From a virus, in IMG/VR virus record IMGVR_UViG_3300010885_051287, positions 1 through 20,605 of that record: DNA of 20,605 nt. The stretch is one strand, 5' to 3'. The translations under genes and the position numbers were made by a program. A model generated the notes under the pieces. That model saw only the letters and a program-made list of their open reading frames with translations, was not told where the DNA came from and searched no databases. Numbering within the stretch: the stretch's first letter is position 1; every line of letters starts with the position of its first letter. This document shows, piece after piece, positions 1 through 9,000 of this stretch.

Positions 1-259
1 AGCCAGTTAACGCGCCAGTCATTGCGGTGCTAACGAGTCCGCCAGTCAAGCCAGTTAACGCGCCAGTCATTGCGGTGCTAACGAGTCCGCCAGTCAAGCC
101 AGTTAACGCGCCAGTCATGGCGGTGCTGACGAGTGCACCAGTCAAGCCAGTCAACGCGCCAGTCATTGCGGTGCTAACGAGTCCGCCAGTCAAGCCAGTT
201 AACGCGCCAGTCATTGCGGTGCTAACGAGTCCGCCAGTCAAGCCAGTTAACGCGCCAGT
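1..259 (-). repeat. 48-bp in-frame tandem repeat inside the fibre-like gene
   Basis: The unit recurs every 48 bp (for example AGCCAGTTAACG at 1, 49, 97, 193 and 241 on the plus strand), giving about 5.4 copies in the window. It encodes a 16-residue protein repeat in the minus frame. Most copies look identical; the copy around 117-155 carries several substitutions. The array is much richer in G+C than the AT-rich gene around it. Because 48 is a multiple of three, both strands stay open through it. Confidence 0.95.
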
Positions 260-610
260 TGCAGTTTTAGTTACATAATTTGATAAATCAACATTACCAC
301 CACCTGCACTACCAAATGCACCAGTCATTCCAGTAGTAATAAAACTTCCAGTGCTGGCTGCTAAAAATTTAGTTCCATCCCAATATGGAATTTCACCAGC
401 AGAAGCTCCGCTAAATTTTAATTTATTTAATCCATTTCCAGATGCGTCTGTGATTACTGTAACTACTCTACTATCATCTGCATTTTTGAAATAAATCAAT
501 TCATCAGCTAATTGTACATAAATTTCACCAGTTAAAAGAGATCCTATTTGTGGAACTCTTCCAACTGTACATGTTCTTCGGTGCGTTACTCTGAAAGGGA
601 TACTGGCCAT
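1..610 (-). CDS. Tail-fibre-like structural protein, N-terminal part (runs off window)
   Basis: The frame is open from an ATG at 610 to the window edge, so at least 203 residues are present and the C-terminus is missing. The start reads MASIPFRVTHRRTC, followed by a stretch with GEIYVQLADELIYFKN and then GEIPYWDGTKF. Such short beta segments are common at the N-terminus of phage fibre and appendage proteins. From about residue 117 it becomes a 16-residue repeat rich in Gly, Thr and Leu (MTGALTGLTGGLVSTA) that continues to the edge. There is no strong Shine-Dalgarno; a TGGTGTAAA motif lies 11 nt upstream. It follows the 191-residue gene after 30 bp. The fibre role is inferred from repeat style and position next to head genes; another virion surface protein is possible. 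Confidence 0.6.
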   Translation of the reverse strand, partial: MASIPFRVTHRRTCTVGRVPQIGSLLTGEIYVQLADELIYFKNADDSRVVTVITDASGNGLNKLKFSGASAGEIPYWDGTKFLAASTGSFITTGMTGAFGSAGGGNVDLSNYVTKTATGALTGLTGGLVSTAMTGALTGLTGGLVSTAMTGALTGLTGALVSTAMTGALTGLTGGLVSTAMTGALTGLTGGLVSTAMTGALTG

Positions 611-640
611 ATCTTGATTATTTACACCAAAATAAATTAA

Positions 641-1216
641 TTAATCATTGCCGCCCTCTAAAACTGATGGATTTCCACTATCGCTTCCAAATTGAGCCAA
701 TTGCTGTAATGCTTGTAATGCTTGCTCGTTTGATGTTAAACCTCCCTGATTAATTTGAATTACAGCATTAACTGCATCAGTTTCAATACCTCCAACCTGT
801 AGAGGCTTGGCGGCGTAGATATTATACTTAGCAACTAATGAATCTAATTGTTGTTTCGTATCTTTTGCTAAATCTCTATATGTTTTACTAACTTCATTTT
901 TATTAGTAAATTGAATTTTATTTCCCTCATCCGCAACCATTATAATATTATCGCTAGAATTTGTTGAAGTAATGCCTCGCAAAACATTTCTAGCTTGTCT
1001 TGTGTAATAATTATATAAATATAATTGTTTATAAATTGCTTTTTCTTCTAAGCCTAAATTTGGATCTTCTCCAGAAAAACTTGAGTAAATTAATGTGTTT
1101 AGCAAACCTAAATTTTCGACAAACCAACCTTCTATTGAAGAGGGATTTGCTAAATTTGTATCTGCATCAAATTCTGTTTCAAAAATAGAATAAGCTAAAT
1201 CAGTTAATTGACTCAT
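641..1216 (-). CDS. Hypothetical structural-region protein (191 aa)
   Basis: Not recognised. The protein has an aromatic-rich helical N-terminal half (around YLYNYYTRQARNVL, residues 67-80) and a Gln/Gly-rich C-terminus. The start is supported by an AGGAGA Shine-Dalgarno a few bases upstream, and the ATG overlaps the preceding stop as TAATG, which implies translational coupling. It lies between a small gene downstream of the major capsid gene and the fibre-like gene. A neck, head-completion or connector role fits that position but no motif shows it. Confidence 0.75.
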   Translation of the reverse strand: MSQLTDLAYSIFETEFDADTNLANPSSIEGWFVENLGLLNTLIYSSFSGEDPNLGLEEKAIYKQLYLYNYYTRQARNVLRGITSTNSSDNIIMVADEGNKIQFTNKNEVSKTYRDLAKDTKQQLDSLVAKYNIYAAKPLQVGGIETDAVNAVIQINQGGLTSNEQALQALQQLAQFGSDSGNPSVLEGGND

Positions 1217-1572
1217 TAAATTTCTCCTAAAAGTCTAATTGTTTCTGCGTGATTTGGATTATTTTTATCCAATTTAAATTGCGCCACAGGTTGAGGAATT
1301 GCTGCTCTACGCATATTTTTTGAATATGCAATAAACTCTTTAACTAAAGAATTTTTTAATCTTGATTTATCTAAGAATGGATTAAGGCCAACTCTTTGAG
1401 CTAATTTTTGCAAGTCAGAATGTGTTGAAGATTTTAAATTTTCTTGAAACACTTCAAGCTCATTTGTTCCGAATGGACTAATTTTATTAATTCCAAGAAG
1501 TTCTTCAAGTTCAGAAATTTTTTCAATAAAATCTTTGCCGTTTGTTAATTCTAATTCATTTAAATTGGCCAT
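1216..1572 (-). CDS. Hypothetical small structural-region protein (118 aa)
   Basis: Not recognised as a named family. Residues about 55-84 (DLQKLAQRVGLNPFLDKSR and the following helix) resemble a short SAP/Rho-N-like helix-turn-helix fold, seen in some nucleic-acid-binding or head-associated phage proteins; this is a weak match by eye. It is the first gene after the terminator that follows the capsid gene. A TATAAT-like box and a GTGTA motif lie just upstream of the ATG at 1572, and no Shine-Dalgarno is visible. Its stop overlaps the next start as TAATG. Confidence 0.7.
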   Translation of the reverse strand: MANLNELELTNGKDFIEKISELEELLGINKISPFGTNELEVFQENLKSSTHSDLQKLAQRVGLNPFLDKSRLKNSLVKEFIAYSKNMRRAAIPQPVAQFKLDKNNPNHAETIRLLGEI

Positions 1573-1579
1573 AATATAT

Positions 1580-1592
1580 TATACACTTTATA
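1580..1592 (-). promoter_or_regulatory. Putative promoter motif upstream of the 118-aa gene
   Basis: The minus strand reads TATAAAGTGTATA, followed by ATATATT and the ATG at 1572. It lies directly after a strong terminator, where a new promoter is needed. It shares the AGTGTA core with motifs upstream of three other minus-strand genes. It can also be read as an extended -10 box (TGTATAAT). Confidence 0.4.
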
Positions 1593-1594
1593 AT

Positions 1595-1630
1595 AAAAAA
1601 AATGGCCACCCTTTCTAGCAGGGTGGCCAT
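1595..1630 (-). terminator. Rho-independent terminator after the major capsid gene
   Basis: A perfect 11-bp stem, ATGGCCACCCT paired with AGGGTGGCCAT (1602-1612 and 1620-1630), has a 7-nt loop and is followed on the minus strand by seven T's. It sits 20 bp after the capsid stop codon. On the plus strand only a short TTTT follows, so it is mainly directed to minus-strand transcripts. Confidence 0.92.
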
Positions 1631-1650
1631 AGTTTTAAACTAATTACTGA

Positions 1651-2832
1651 TTAGTGTCTTACGATTTTTCCAAATAATGCGCGATTATCCAGAACCATAC
1701 GACCTTCTTCCAAAGATCCAAAATAACCAATTTTATTTTGACGAATGGAATATTGATCATCAGCTACCAAGCTAAATTCAGAGCCAGACTCAGAATCAAC
1801 CGCAATTGCACGAATCAATGATTCGCGATTACGATTAATACCTAAAAGAATTTCATCTGTTGATGGAACAAATGTAGTACCTTGACCAGATCCACCTGCA
1901 GCAGTTAGATATGACTGTCCAGTAGCTAAAGTATTGAAGATGGTATTAAATCTACGATTAATACCAAACTCATTAAATACCATCAAATTAACACCATAGA
2001 AACTTGATATACCACCACCATTGAATAATCCAACGCGAACTGAATCAGGAGCAGTAATGAACGCTGTATTACGAGTATCTGCATCTACTTTTAAGGAAGC
2101 AGTTTCCGTTCCAGAAATTGGACTTCCTTTAGTATTGATTGGGTTATAAGCCATTGCACGTAATTCTTCTTCAATTTCAGGAGAGATCAAAAGATCAGTG
2201 ATTCCCATGCCAGCTTGGCCATCAGCTCTAGTTCCACCTGTATAAGAAGTGAATACTCTGCGAGAGAGAGTCAATAACTCATTCATATCTTGCAACAAGA
2301 AACGGCCTGTTGCATTTGCACGTTGAACGTGTTTATAGTTATTTGTGGAGGCAGCCGCTAAAGCTCCTAAAATCAAGTTGCCAGAAGTCTTTTCTTGTTT
2401 GCTCAAAATTTCTTGAGCCATACGAGTAAAAGTTTTGCTAACTACATCCATACGACTCTTTGCAGCATAACGCTTATCAAAGCTAAGTGCAGAATCAAGA
2501 GTGTAGGTAGTAATCTTCATTTCTGAAGTGGTTGGCAATACTTGATTTGTAGGAAGACCACCTGCTACAGATTGACTATATACTTGAATGTAATCATCAT
2601 CTGTAATATCATAGTAGAGATCCAAAGGAATTGAAGGATTATCTTCGGCATTGAAAGACAATGGAGAAAATAAATTAGAAAGTACAGGTGCGTTATTGAT
2701 TACTTCGGCCAATACTGGTCCTAAGAATGCAGCTAATGCTACTTGTGCCTCATAAGCAACGTCACGATTTCTAGAGGCCATTGCCTTAACTAGTTCGATC
2801 TGTTCAGGAGTTCTTTTAAGTGAGATTTTCAT
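1651..2832 (-). CDS. Major capsid protein, HK97-fold type
   Basis: The 393-residue protein has the size and character of an HK97-fold major capsid protein. It has a helical N-terminus, then an E-loop-like region around residues 60-100, a long helical spine (about 125-160, with SKQEKTSGNLILGALAAA), and a C-terminal domain with FNEFGINRRFN and IRQNKIGYFG segments. The assignment rests on position after portal, protease-scaffold and decoration-like genes, on length, and on the strong terminator straight after it, typical of a highly expressed head gene. No Shine-Dalgarno is obvious; an AT-rich leader precedes the ATG. A precursor N-terminus might be cleaved by the upstream protease. Confidence 0.82.
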   Translation of the reverse strand: MKISLKRTPEQIELVKAMASRNRDVAYEAQVALAAFLGPVLAEVINNAPVLSNLFSPLSFNAEDNPSIPLDLYYDITDDDYIQVYSQSVAGGLPTNQVLPTTSEMKITTYTLDSALSFDKRYAAKSRMDVVSKTFTRMAQEILSKQEKTSGNLILGALAAASTNNYKHVQRANATGRFLLQDMNELLTLSRRVFTSYTGGTRADGQAGMGITDLLISPEIEEELRAMAYNPINTKGSPISGTETASLKVDADTRNTAFITAPDSVRVGLFNGGGISSFYGVNLMVFNEFGINRRFNTIFNTLATGQSYLTAAGGSGQGTTFVPSTDEILLGINRNRESLIRAIAVDSESGSEFSLVADDQYSIRQNKIGYFGSLEEGRMVLDNRALFGKIVRH

Positions 2833-2853
2833 ACTTTTATTGTTTTATTAAAA

Positions 2854-3501
2854 TTAGGCGTTAAGTTTGATTACAGAAAATGAACCAGAATACTTATCTG
2901 CAAGAGTCGCGCCATTTGTCCCTCTTGTTCCAGTAGCTAAAATCGTTCCAATTACGGCTGCACCACCAGCTGCATTATAAGTCGTAGCTACACCAGATAC
3001 TTTTCCATATTGAGCAGAAAGCACAAATGGATTACCTACTGACCAGTTTGCCGTATTATTGTATCCACTATCAGTAATAGTGAAAATACCTTTTGTAGCT
3101 ACAGGTACAGATTGACCTGGAAGTAATACTTGATTTTCTGCAGCTTTTTGAGGGTAATAAATAAGCTTTTGGCCATTTTCGTCATACTTAGAAGTTTCCC
3201 ACAAAGTAATTCCCAAAGGTCTGATATCACCAGAATATGCAGGAGTAACTTTTAAAGAAACTGAAGGATAAGAGTTAGCTCCAACGAATGGATAATCAGT
3301 CTTACCCAAGTAAGAATTGCTTCCATAAGTAACAGGATCTAAATCAAGATTACCGTTTGAAATTTTAACAAAAACACCAGCATCACCAGAGTGATTCTCT
3401 ACAAAGCTTTGTGTAGCTGTTAAAACTGAATCGTCTAGAGCAAACATATTTACTACGTCATGCTCGTTATATTGTCTAAAGGGTAAGAGTCGTTTTCCCA
3501 T
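2854..3501 (-). CDS. Probable capsid decoration / head-stabilising protein (215 aa)
   Basis: The protein starts MGKRLLPFRQYNEHDVVNMF and is then rich in Gly, Ser, Thr, Tyr and short beta segments, with few charged helices. It lies exactly between the protease-scaffold and the major capsid genes, the place where many phages keep a small decoration or cement protein (as lambda D). No motif proves the role; it could instead be another minor head protein. Spacing is 27 bp from the upstream gene and 21 bp to the capsid gene, so it is part of one operon. Confidence 0.6.
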   Translation of the reverse strand: MGKRLLPFRQYNEHDVVNMFALDDSVLTATQSFVENHSGDAGVFVKISNGNLDLDPVTYGSNSYLGKTDYPFVGANSYPSVSLKVTPAYSGDIRPLGITLWETSKYDENGQKLIYYPQKAAENQVLLPGQSVPVATKGIFTITDSGYNNTANWSVGNPFVLSAQYGKVSGVATTYNAAGGAAVIGTILATGTRGTNGATLADKYSGSFSVIKLNA

Positions 3502-3528
3502 ATTATTTTATTTGTTTGTTGTTAATTA

Positions 3529-5070
3529 TTAAGAAATTAAAATGTTTTCCCTCTTAAATGCTTCTGAAAATCTTTGATATAAAGATTGATTTTGCTTAGA
3601 AGAAGATTCGTTGTTATTTGGAATAAGTGCATCGTTAGAAGCTTTAGCTTTATCTAAAATAGCTTCAACGGAAACTGTTGAATTGGAAGATGTTTTTAAA
3701 GATGAAATTCTTTTTTGAACTTCTTCGTCAATTCGAGCTTGAATTTCTTTTTCTTGCTCTGATTTAACTTCTTTATTTTTATTTCTCCAAATAACGGAAA
3801 GTTTATTTTTATAAGATGCAAAAGACTCATCACTATTTAAGTTTTTAATGTCTTCTGCTAAAATTTGTCTATCTGCATCTTCCAAATCAAACATGCTATC
3901 CAATTCTTGCATGCGACTATTGAATGCAGCTAAAGCCTGAGTAGCTTTTTGTGCAGTTTCAAATTCTGAAACTCTTTCTAAAGCCTCTTTTAATTGTTTT
4001 TGAACTTCTTCGATAGAAGCTTTTAATTCAGCACGCTCTTTAATAGCAGCTTCAGCTTCTTCTTTTGCAGAAACTAATTCATTTCTATATTCTTCGTCTT
4101 TTTTCTTAATGGCTTCTGTGAAAGTAGCTGTCATGTTTGCAGCAGCTTCTTGGGAAATTTTCTTTTCCAATAAAGCGTCTTTAATTTCGGATAAAACTGT
4201 TTCTAGGTTCATGGAACTTTCTTTTTGAAGATTTACATCGCAAATTTCAGAATGTGAATTTTTTTCAACAAAAACGTAATCTTTAAATTGAAAAATTTTA
4301 GCTCTTGGTTCTTCTAGAATTTCTTCAAAATCATTTTTTACATTAACAACAACACCCTGAACATTAGCGGCTGGACTTGCAGTAAATCCGATTCCTAATG
4401 GGAATACTTCACCGATAACTAAACGATAAATACGAGTGCCATCATCTAAAGTTCCAGATCCACCATAAGATTTTAATTTACCTTTTAATTCTTTGATCTG
4501 TTTTTCATTTGTAATGATTTCTGCATGTTTTAAATCGCTAGATCCGACTGCTATATTGTAATCATTAAATCCAAGTTCCCAACTTGTAGAAATTTTATTA
4601 TATAATTTACTATTTGGATCTGTAGATTGCTCTAACACAGAAGCAAAATCTTTATTCACAAATTTATAAACAACTGCTCCCAAAGCAATATTAAAAGGAT
4701 CATTATAATTGCTTAATTGTTCTGGAGTTAAGATTTCGCTAGATGCATATTTGCTAAATCCAGCAGTTAAAATATGACCAACAACTTTTTCTTTTTTGTG
4801 TTCAATATTTGTTGGCTTATGTTTAAAAAGATTTGTTATTCTTAACGCTGTTTGAGTGTCAATTCCATCATCGTTTTTATTAAAAGAATTTACTACCGCT
4901 GCATTAAATGCAACACCCAATAAATCTATATTATCATTAAAATTAATTTCACTTGTTGGAATTAAAGAGTTTAAATTTTCTAATGAAGCTCTTGAAACTT
5001 TTTCGTCAAAAGATAATTGAGAAACTTTTAGTCCAGCAGTGCTGAATTGTGTTTTATATTTAAAATTCAT
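3529..5070 (-). CDS. Prohead maturation protease fused to scaffold domain
   Basis: The protein has 513 residues in two parts. Residues about 45-235 look like a phage prohead protease: LFKHKPTNIEHKKEKVVGHI carries a candidate catalytic His91, STSWELGF (161-168) carries a candidate nucleophile serine, and a GIGFTASPAANVQGV segment follows near 216-230. Residues about 290-390 and 430-470 form long charged coiled coils (many EEAEAAIKER-like heptads), typical of a scaffolding core. Protease-scaffold fusions occur in several phages, with the scaffold degraded on maturation. Its ATG overlaps the portal stop as TAATG. Catalytic residues are proposed by eye only. Confidence 0.75.
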   Translation of the reverse strand: MNFKYKTQFSTAGLKVSQLSFDEKVSRASLENLNSLIPTSEINFNDNIDLLGVAFNAAVVNSFNKNDDGIDTQTALRITNLFKHKPTNIEHKKEKVVGHILTAGFSKYASSEILTPEQLSNYNDPFNIALGAVVYKFVNKDFASVLEQSTDPNSKLYNKISTSWELGFNDYNIAVGSSDLKHAEIITNEKQIKELKGKLKSYGGSGTLDDGTRIYRLVIGEVFPLGIGFTASPAANVQGVVVNVKNDFEEILEEPRAKIFQFKDYVFVEKNSHSEICDVNLQKESSMNLETVLSEIKDALLEKKISQEAAANMTATFTEAIKKKDEEYRNELVSAKEEAEAAIKERAELKASIEEVQKQLKEALERVSEFETAQKATQALAAFNSRMQELDSMFDLEDADRQILAEDIKNLNSDESFASYKNKLSVIWRNKNKEVKSEQEKEIQARIDEEVQKRISSLKTSSNSTVSVEAILDKAKASNDALIPNNNESSSKQNQSLYQRFSEAFKRENILIS

Positions 5071-7115
5071 TATAATTTATCGGAATGATATAAAATTGCA
5101 GATGGATATGTAGCTAATTCATGTTCAGCCGATATATCCAAAACATCATGCAGCGTATGAAGTTCCTGAATTTTATTAATATCATTTACACAAGATTTTA
5201 ATTCACTTTCCCATTCATTAAAATGAGTTGCACAAACAACAGCTTCACATAATTGATCTACAATATTGATTTGGCTTTCATTTAAATCATCAGTTTTATA
5301 TTTTAATTTTATCTCTTCTGTAGCTACCGTTCTTAATTTTTCAATTTTTCCCACTATGCTTTGTATATTTTTTTGAGAGTAGCCTTTAATTGTTTTTGTT
5401 GGCCCAGTCTTTTTTCCAGTTGGCCTACCTGCACTTTTGGGGGTATTATTTTTAGCTATTGGTGCTGCTGGGTTATTTATACCCACTCCTAAACCAGCAG
5501 CTTTAGCGCCTGCAGGCATTTTAGGCGCAGGTGGTGCAACCATTGGTACTCCACCAACTAATGGATTATAATAACCTTTCTTTCTTTCAGAAACAAATTG
5601 TTCTTGAGTTGTACCAATATCTTCTGAATTTGGAAATCTTCCAGTATTGAATATATCAAGACCTTGTTGAGGAGTAACGACTCCAATTTCCATTAATCTT
5701 GTTGCAACACGCAGTAATTCATTTTGATCTTTGGAATCTACATCAACAAATTTTGCAATAGGAATATTTCTAAACCCTAAACTAATTGAAACTCTTCTAA
5801 TTTCTCTATTTAAGAAATCGTTTAAAAAAGCTCTTCTAGCTTCATTTAATTTATCCATGAAGATACGAGCTTTTACTTCTGTGGTATTATATTTTTCAGT
5901 GCCAACCATAATATTTTGCAATCCAATTCGAATATCTTCATTTAATACTTGATATTTTTCTGGACCAATAATTTTTGCAATATCTGGAATAATAAATTCT
6001 GCTTTTGTGGTATAATCAGAAACTAAAACTCTTCCAACACTTTCATTTAAAAAAAGCTGCTGCATTGCTTGAAGACTATGTGGATTAATTCCGCCTTTTT
6101 CAGGTTCAGCTCCCATTGTTATCAATAAAATAACATTTTCAACCGTTCTTGTAATCGCTTGATCCATTTTTTTCAATTCTAACTTTGCATTAATATCTTC
6201 AAGAACTGGAAACCCAAAAGGAATAGCAAAAGGCTCATAATCTTGCTTTTTAAAAAACGAATAACTTAATTTATCATTCTCAAGCTTAATTAAAAGTCCG
6301 CTGGCGTAATATTGACCCTTTTTAATCTTTTCTTTTACATCTGGAGGGAGTGCGTCAAAAATTTCTTTATCATATTCATCTTTTGGATTACGCAATCTTT
6401 CCATATCATATTCAGATAAGATTTTTTCATATGCACCTGTAGAGAAAACAGTACTTCTTTTTGCTACAATATCCCAAGGATTCAGTAAAATATATTTAAT
6501 TGGAATTTTATCTTTTTTTAAACCTTCTGCGGCATAACTTTTAGATAAACTATTAAAGTCTTCTATACTTAAATCTCCATCAACACGATAAAGGAAAATA
6601 TTACCACTTCTATAAAACTCACGAAAATATTGATCAGATAAATCCCAAATTCTAATCTTGTTAAACCAACGATAAAAGAAATCTCTTGAACTTTTATTGC
6701 CGCCTTCAAGATAAATTTCAGCGTTTGCAAATTCAGCCATTGTATCAATTGCATTTCTAAATACCGCTACGTTTGCATAAGCTTTTTGACATAGCTCTAT
6801 AGCTTCTCTTACGTTAACTCCATCAGCAGCATATTCATAAGGCATCATTCCCATTCTTATGCTACTAAAACGGCCTGCAGGCATAGAAAATCCAGCTCTA
6901 TTAACTCTGGTTTGGCCCGATCTTGATTCACTGTCAGTACTTCTTGAATAAGCTGCGGTAGAAACTGAAGCGTCTGAAGTATAAAAAGGTTCACCAGAAC
7001 TTATTGGCGTTACTGTGTTTTGAAATTGAATGTTTTGAGGCAACATTGGTGATTGTTGCTGGTCAAACTTTTTCCAATAATCTGATCTTTTATTGTATCT
7101 CCTCTTATCTGACAT
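5070..7115 (-). CDS. Portal protein
   Basis: The 681-residue protein lies directly after the large terminase gene. Core segments typical of large-phage portals are present: VFRNAIDTMAEFANAEIYLE (about 117-136), FREFYRSGNIFLYRVDG (about 163-179), IKYILLNPWDIVAKRS (206-221), and a long helix region with AITRTVENVILLITMGAEPE. The portal forms the dodecameric ring at one capsid vertex through which DNA enters. The N-terminus is polar and disordered-looking. A Pro/Ala/Gly/Lys-rich linker (about 525-570) leads to a C-terminal extension of some 100 residues that is not typical of the core. A TTTAAGTGTAAG motif lies upstream of the start. There is no strong Shine-Dalgarno. Confidence 0.88.
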   Translation of the reverse strand: MSDKRRYNKRSDYWKKFDQQQSPMLPQNIQFQNTVTPISSGEPFYTSDASVSTAAYSRSTDSESRSGQTRVNRAGFSMPAGRFSSIRMGMMPYEYAADGVNVREAIELCQKAYANVAVFRNAIDTMAEFANAEIYLEGGNKSSRDFFYRWFNKIRIWDLSDQYFREFYRSGNIFLYRVDGDLSIEDFNSLSKSYAAEGLKKDKIPIKYILLNPWDIVAKRSTVFSTGAYEKILSEYDMERLRNPKDEYDKEIFDALPPDVKEKIKKGQYYASGLLIKLENDKLSYSFFKKQDYEPFAIPFGFPVLEDINAKLELKKMDQAITRTVENVILLITMGAEPEKGGINPHSLQAMQQLFLNESVGRVLVSDYTTKAEFIIPDIAKIIGPEKYQVLNEDIRIGLQNIMVGTEKYNTTEVKARIFMDKLNEARRAFLNDFLNREIRRVSISLGFRNIPIAKFVDVDSKDQNELLRVATRLMEIGVVTPQQGLDIFNTGRFPNSEDIGTTQEQFVSERKKGYYNPLVGGVPMVAPPAPKMPAGAKAAGLGVGINNPAAPIAKNNTPKSAGRPTGKKTGPTKTIKGYSQKNIQSIVGKIEKLRTVATEEIKLKYKTDDLNESQINIVDQLCEAVVCATHFNEWESELKSCVNDINKIQELHTLHDVLDISAEHELATYPSAILYHSDKL

Positions 7116-7122
7116 AAAAATT

Positions 7123-7134
7123 CTTACACTTAAA
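7123..7134 (-). promoter_or_regulatory. Putative promoter motif upstream of portal gene
   Basis: The minus strand reads TTTAAGTGTAAG, ending 7 nt before the portal ATG. It matches the AGTGTA core seen upstream of the 118-aa gene, the fibre-like gene and the candidate tail-tube gene. It lies in the 31-bp gap after the terminase stop. Confidence 0.3.
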
Positions 7135-7146
7135 TGTTAATTAAAG

Positions 7147-9000
7147 TTACTTTATAAACATTGGCATAAAAGTATACTTAGGCTCTTCAGCAGCATCCAT
7201 CATATCATAATAAACATTCATCATCCAATTTGCTAAAACCAACGCTGAATAAGAATCTTTTCTTGCTCTATCTGCACCCTTTTGACCTTTTAAATTAGTT
7301 GGTAAATCAAATGTTTGAGTTCCAGTGGCAGTTGTAGATGGTTGAATTAATGCACATTCAGCCTTCGTTAAATCTATCATATCTTTTTGATGTTCAATAA
7401 AATCTATCATCTTTGCACCTTTTTCTTTTTCTTCCCCACCTCCTCTTAAAAATTTAAGCATCTCAATTGGAATATTTTTTGATCTTTGTTTTGAATACGA
7501 GTCGTTCATAGCTGCTCCAGCAAATAATATTTTTTTATGATCAAATGCGGATTGTAATAATTCATTAGCATAACGAATCCAAGAGGTTGTAGGCTTTCTT
7601 AAATGACATATTTTTCTAGTTGTTAAATTATATTGATTTCTAGACTCTTTAATAGCTTGATTATACTCTTGTAAATTTTCAAAATCTGCATCAAATGTTT
7701 CTATTTGTATTTTTGCCTTTTTAAACATTTCGCTTTCATTTGCTGAGTTCAAAAATTGCACGCCACCATTATAATCTCCAACAATTGAAACAATATTAAA
7801 ATTTTCTAATAGATATAAAAAATATTGTATATGACTTTTTAAATTAGATCCAGCCATTGCGTAACTATGAACAAGAATGCCATTTCGTTTATCTGGAACT
7901 AATTTAATAACTTGCATTGCAAAATCATCCGAACCATCTGATTCAGACCAACTTGGATCAAAAGATAAAATATATTTACATCCAGCATCTCCAGCTATTT
8001 CAATAGATTGGCCTTCGCCATCTGGTATTGTGCAAACCATCATTTTGCTAACTTTAAAATATCCACTAGAATCATCAGTAAATATTGATCCAAATTCTCT
8101 TTGGAATTGGGATTCACTCATTGTTGCTTTAGCTTGATTCAATAATGCTCCATCATATAATTGACTGGGGGCACAATCATAACTAAAATGCATAATTACT
8201 CTATGAGCCTTTTCATCACCTCTTTTAATTAAATTTTCATATTCTTGATATAGTTTATACAAATATTCAAATTTATAACTGGCAGAAGATAAACCAATAA
8301 TTTTATTGTTTGGCCAAATTCTTCTTTCACTTTCTTGCATCTTATTTTCTGCAATCATTTTTGATTCAATATCATAAAGATTTTGACGTTCAATTGGATT
8401 TTCAACAACAGATAAGAAGGGAACAATAACTTCATTAAAAATCTTTTCAGGCATAAGCAAAAATTCATCGATAATCATTCGTTGAAAACGAAAACCACGA
8501 AGCTTTTCGCCATCACCAAGTGGTAGAGCTGTAATTCTTGAAGATCCAATTTCCATAAACCATTCATCATTACCCCTTGATACTCTAGTTATAGTTTCCG
8601 CAAACATGGATGCTTTTACTGTTTTAGATATATCCTCAATCTTTCTAAAAATCATTTTTGCTTGACGAAAAGATTTAGATATAATACCAATATGCACGCC
8701 TTGATGCATAATGGCATCTAGCATGGCGAATACAGCGGTTGTAAATGATTTAGATAGGCCACGACTCCAAATGCCTAGAAAATAGTCTGTATTGAACATG
8801 GCCTTAATAGCCATGTGTTGAAATGGAAATAATTCAACACCAGTTATTAATTCAGAAGTAAAAGAAGGATTCTCTCTAAGGAATCTATATAATAATATTT
8901 TAGCTTCTCGCTCATCTAAATATCCTTGCTTAGATAAGATGTGTTGATTTATATCTTTATCTTTATTTCTACTTTTTTGATTACCTAATTCCCAAGCCAT
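7147..9000 (-). CDS. terL: Terminase large subunit (packaging ATPase-nuclease)
   Basis: The 617-residue ATPase-nuclease cuts and pumps DNA into proheads. From the ATG at 9000, the ATPase shows a variant Walker A WSRGLSKSF (78-86), Walker B RMIIDEF (174-180) with the catalytic Glu, and a coupling motif IGLSSASYK (235-243). The RNase H-like nuclease has candidate acidic residues at LSFDPSW (Asp348) and IVGDYNGG (Asp409) and in the later MIDFIEHQKDMID segment. Length is close to T4 gp17. The frame stays open to a GTG at 9054, but ATG 9000 is preferred because it gives a normal start and only a 20-bp overlap with the nuclease gene. No clear Shine-Dalgarno is seen, so coupling is likely. Confidence 0.95.
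   Translation of the reverse strand: MAWELGNQKSRNKDKDINQHILSKQGYLDEREAKILLYRFLRENPSFTSELITGVELFPFQHMAIKAMFNTDYFLGIWSRGLSKSFTTAVFAMLDAIMHQGVHIGIISKSFRQAKMIFRKIEDISKTVKASMFAETITRVSRGNDEWFMEIGSSRITALPLGDGEKLRGFRFQRMIIDEFLLMPEKIFNEVIVPFLSVVENPIERQNLYDIESKMIAENKMQESERRIWPNNKIIGLSSASYKFEYLYKLYQEYENLIKRGDEKAHRVIMHFSYDCAPSQLYDGALLNQAKATMSESQFQREFGSIFTDDSSGYFKVSKMMVCTIPDGEGQSIEIAGDAGCKYILSFDPSWSESDGSDDFAMQVIKLVPDKRNGILVHSYAMAGSNLKSHIQYFLYLLENFNIVSIVGDYNGGVQFLNSANESEMFKKAKIQIETFDADFENLQEYNQAIKESRNQYNLTTRKICHLRKPTTSWIRYANELLQSAFDHKKILFAGAAMNDSYSKQRSKNIPIEMLKFLRGGGEEKEKGAKMIDFIEHQKDMIDLTKAECALIQPSTTATGTQTFDLPTNLKGQKGADRARKDSYSALVLANWMMNVYYDMMDAAEEPKYTFMPMFIK

Noticed and set aside
1-259. Possible CRISPR array
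   Set aside because: The 48-bp units are directly adjacent with no variable spacers and are in frame inside a gene.
27-278. Plus-strand open frame with a 16-residue repeat
   Set aside because: It is the antisense of the 48-bp array; it is open only because the unit length is a multiple of three. The minus-strand frame continues into a convincing fibre N-terminus.
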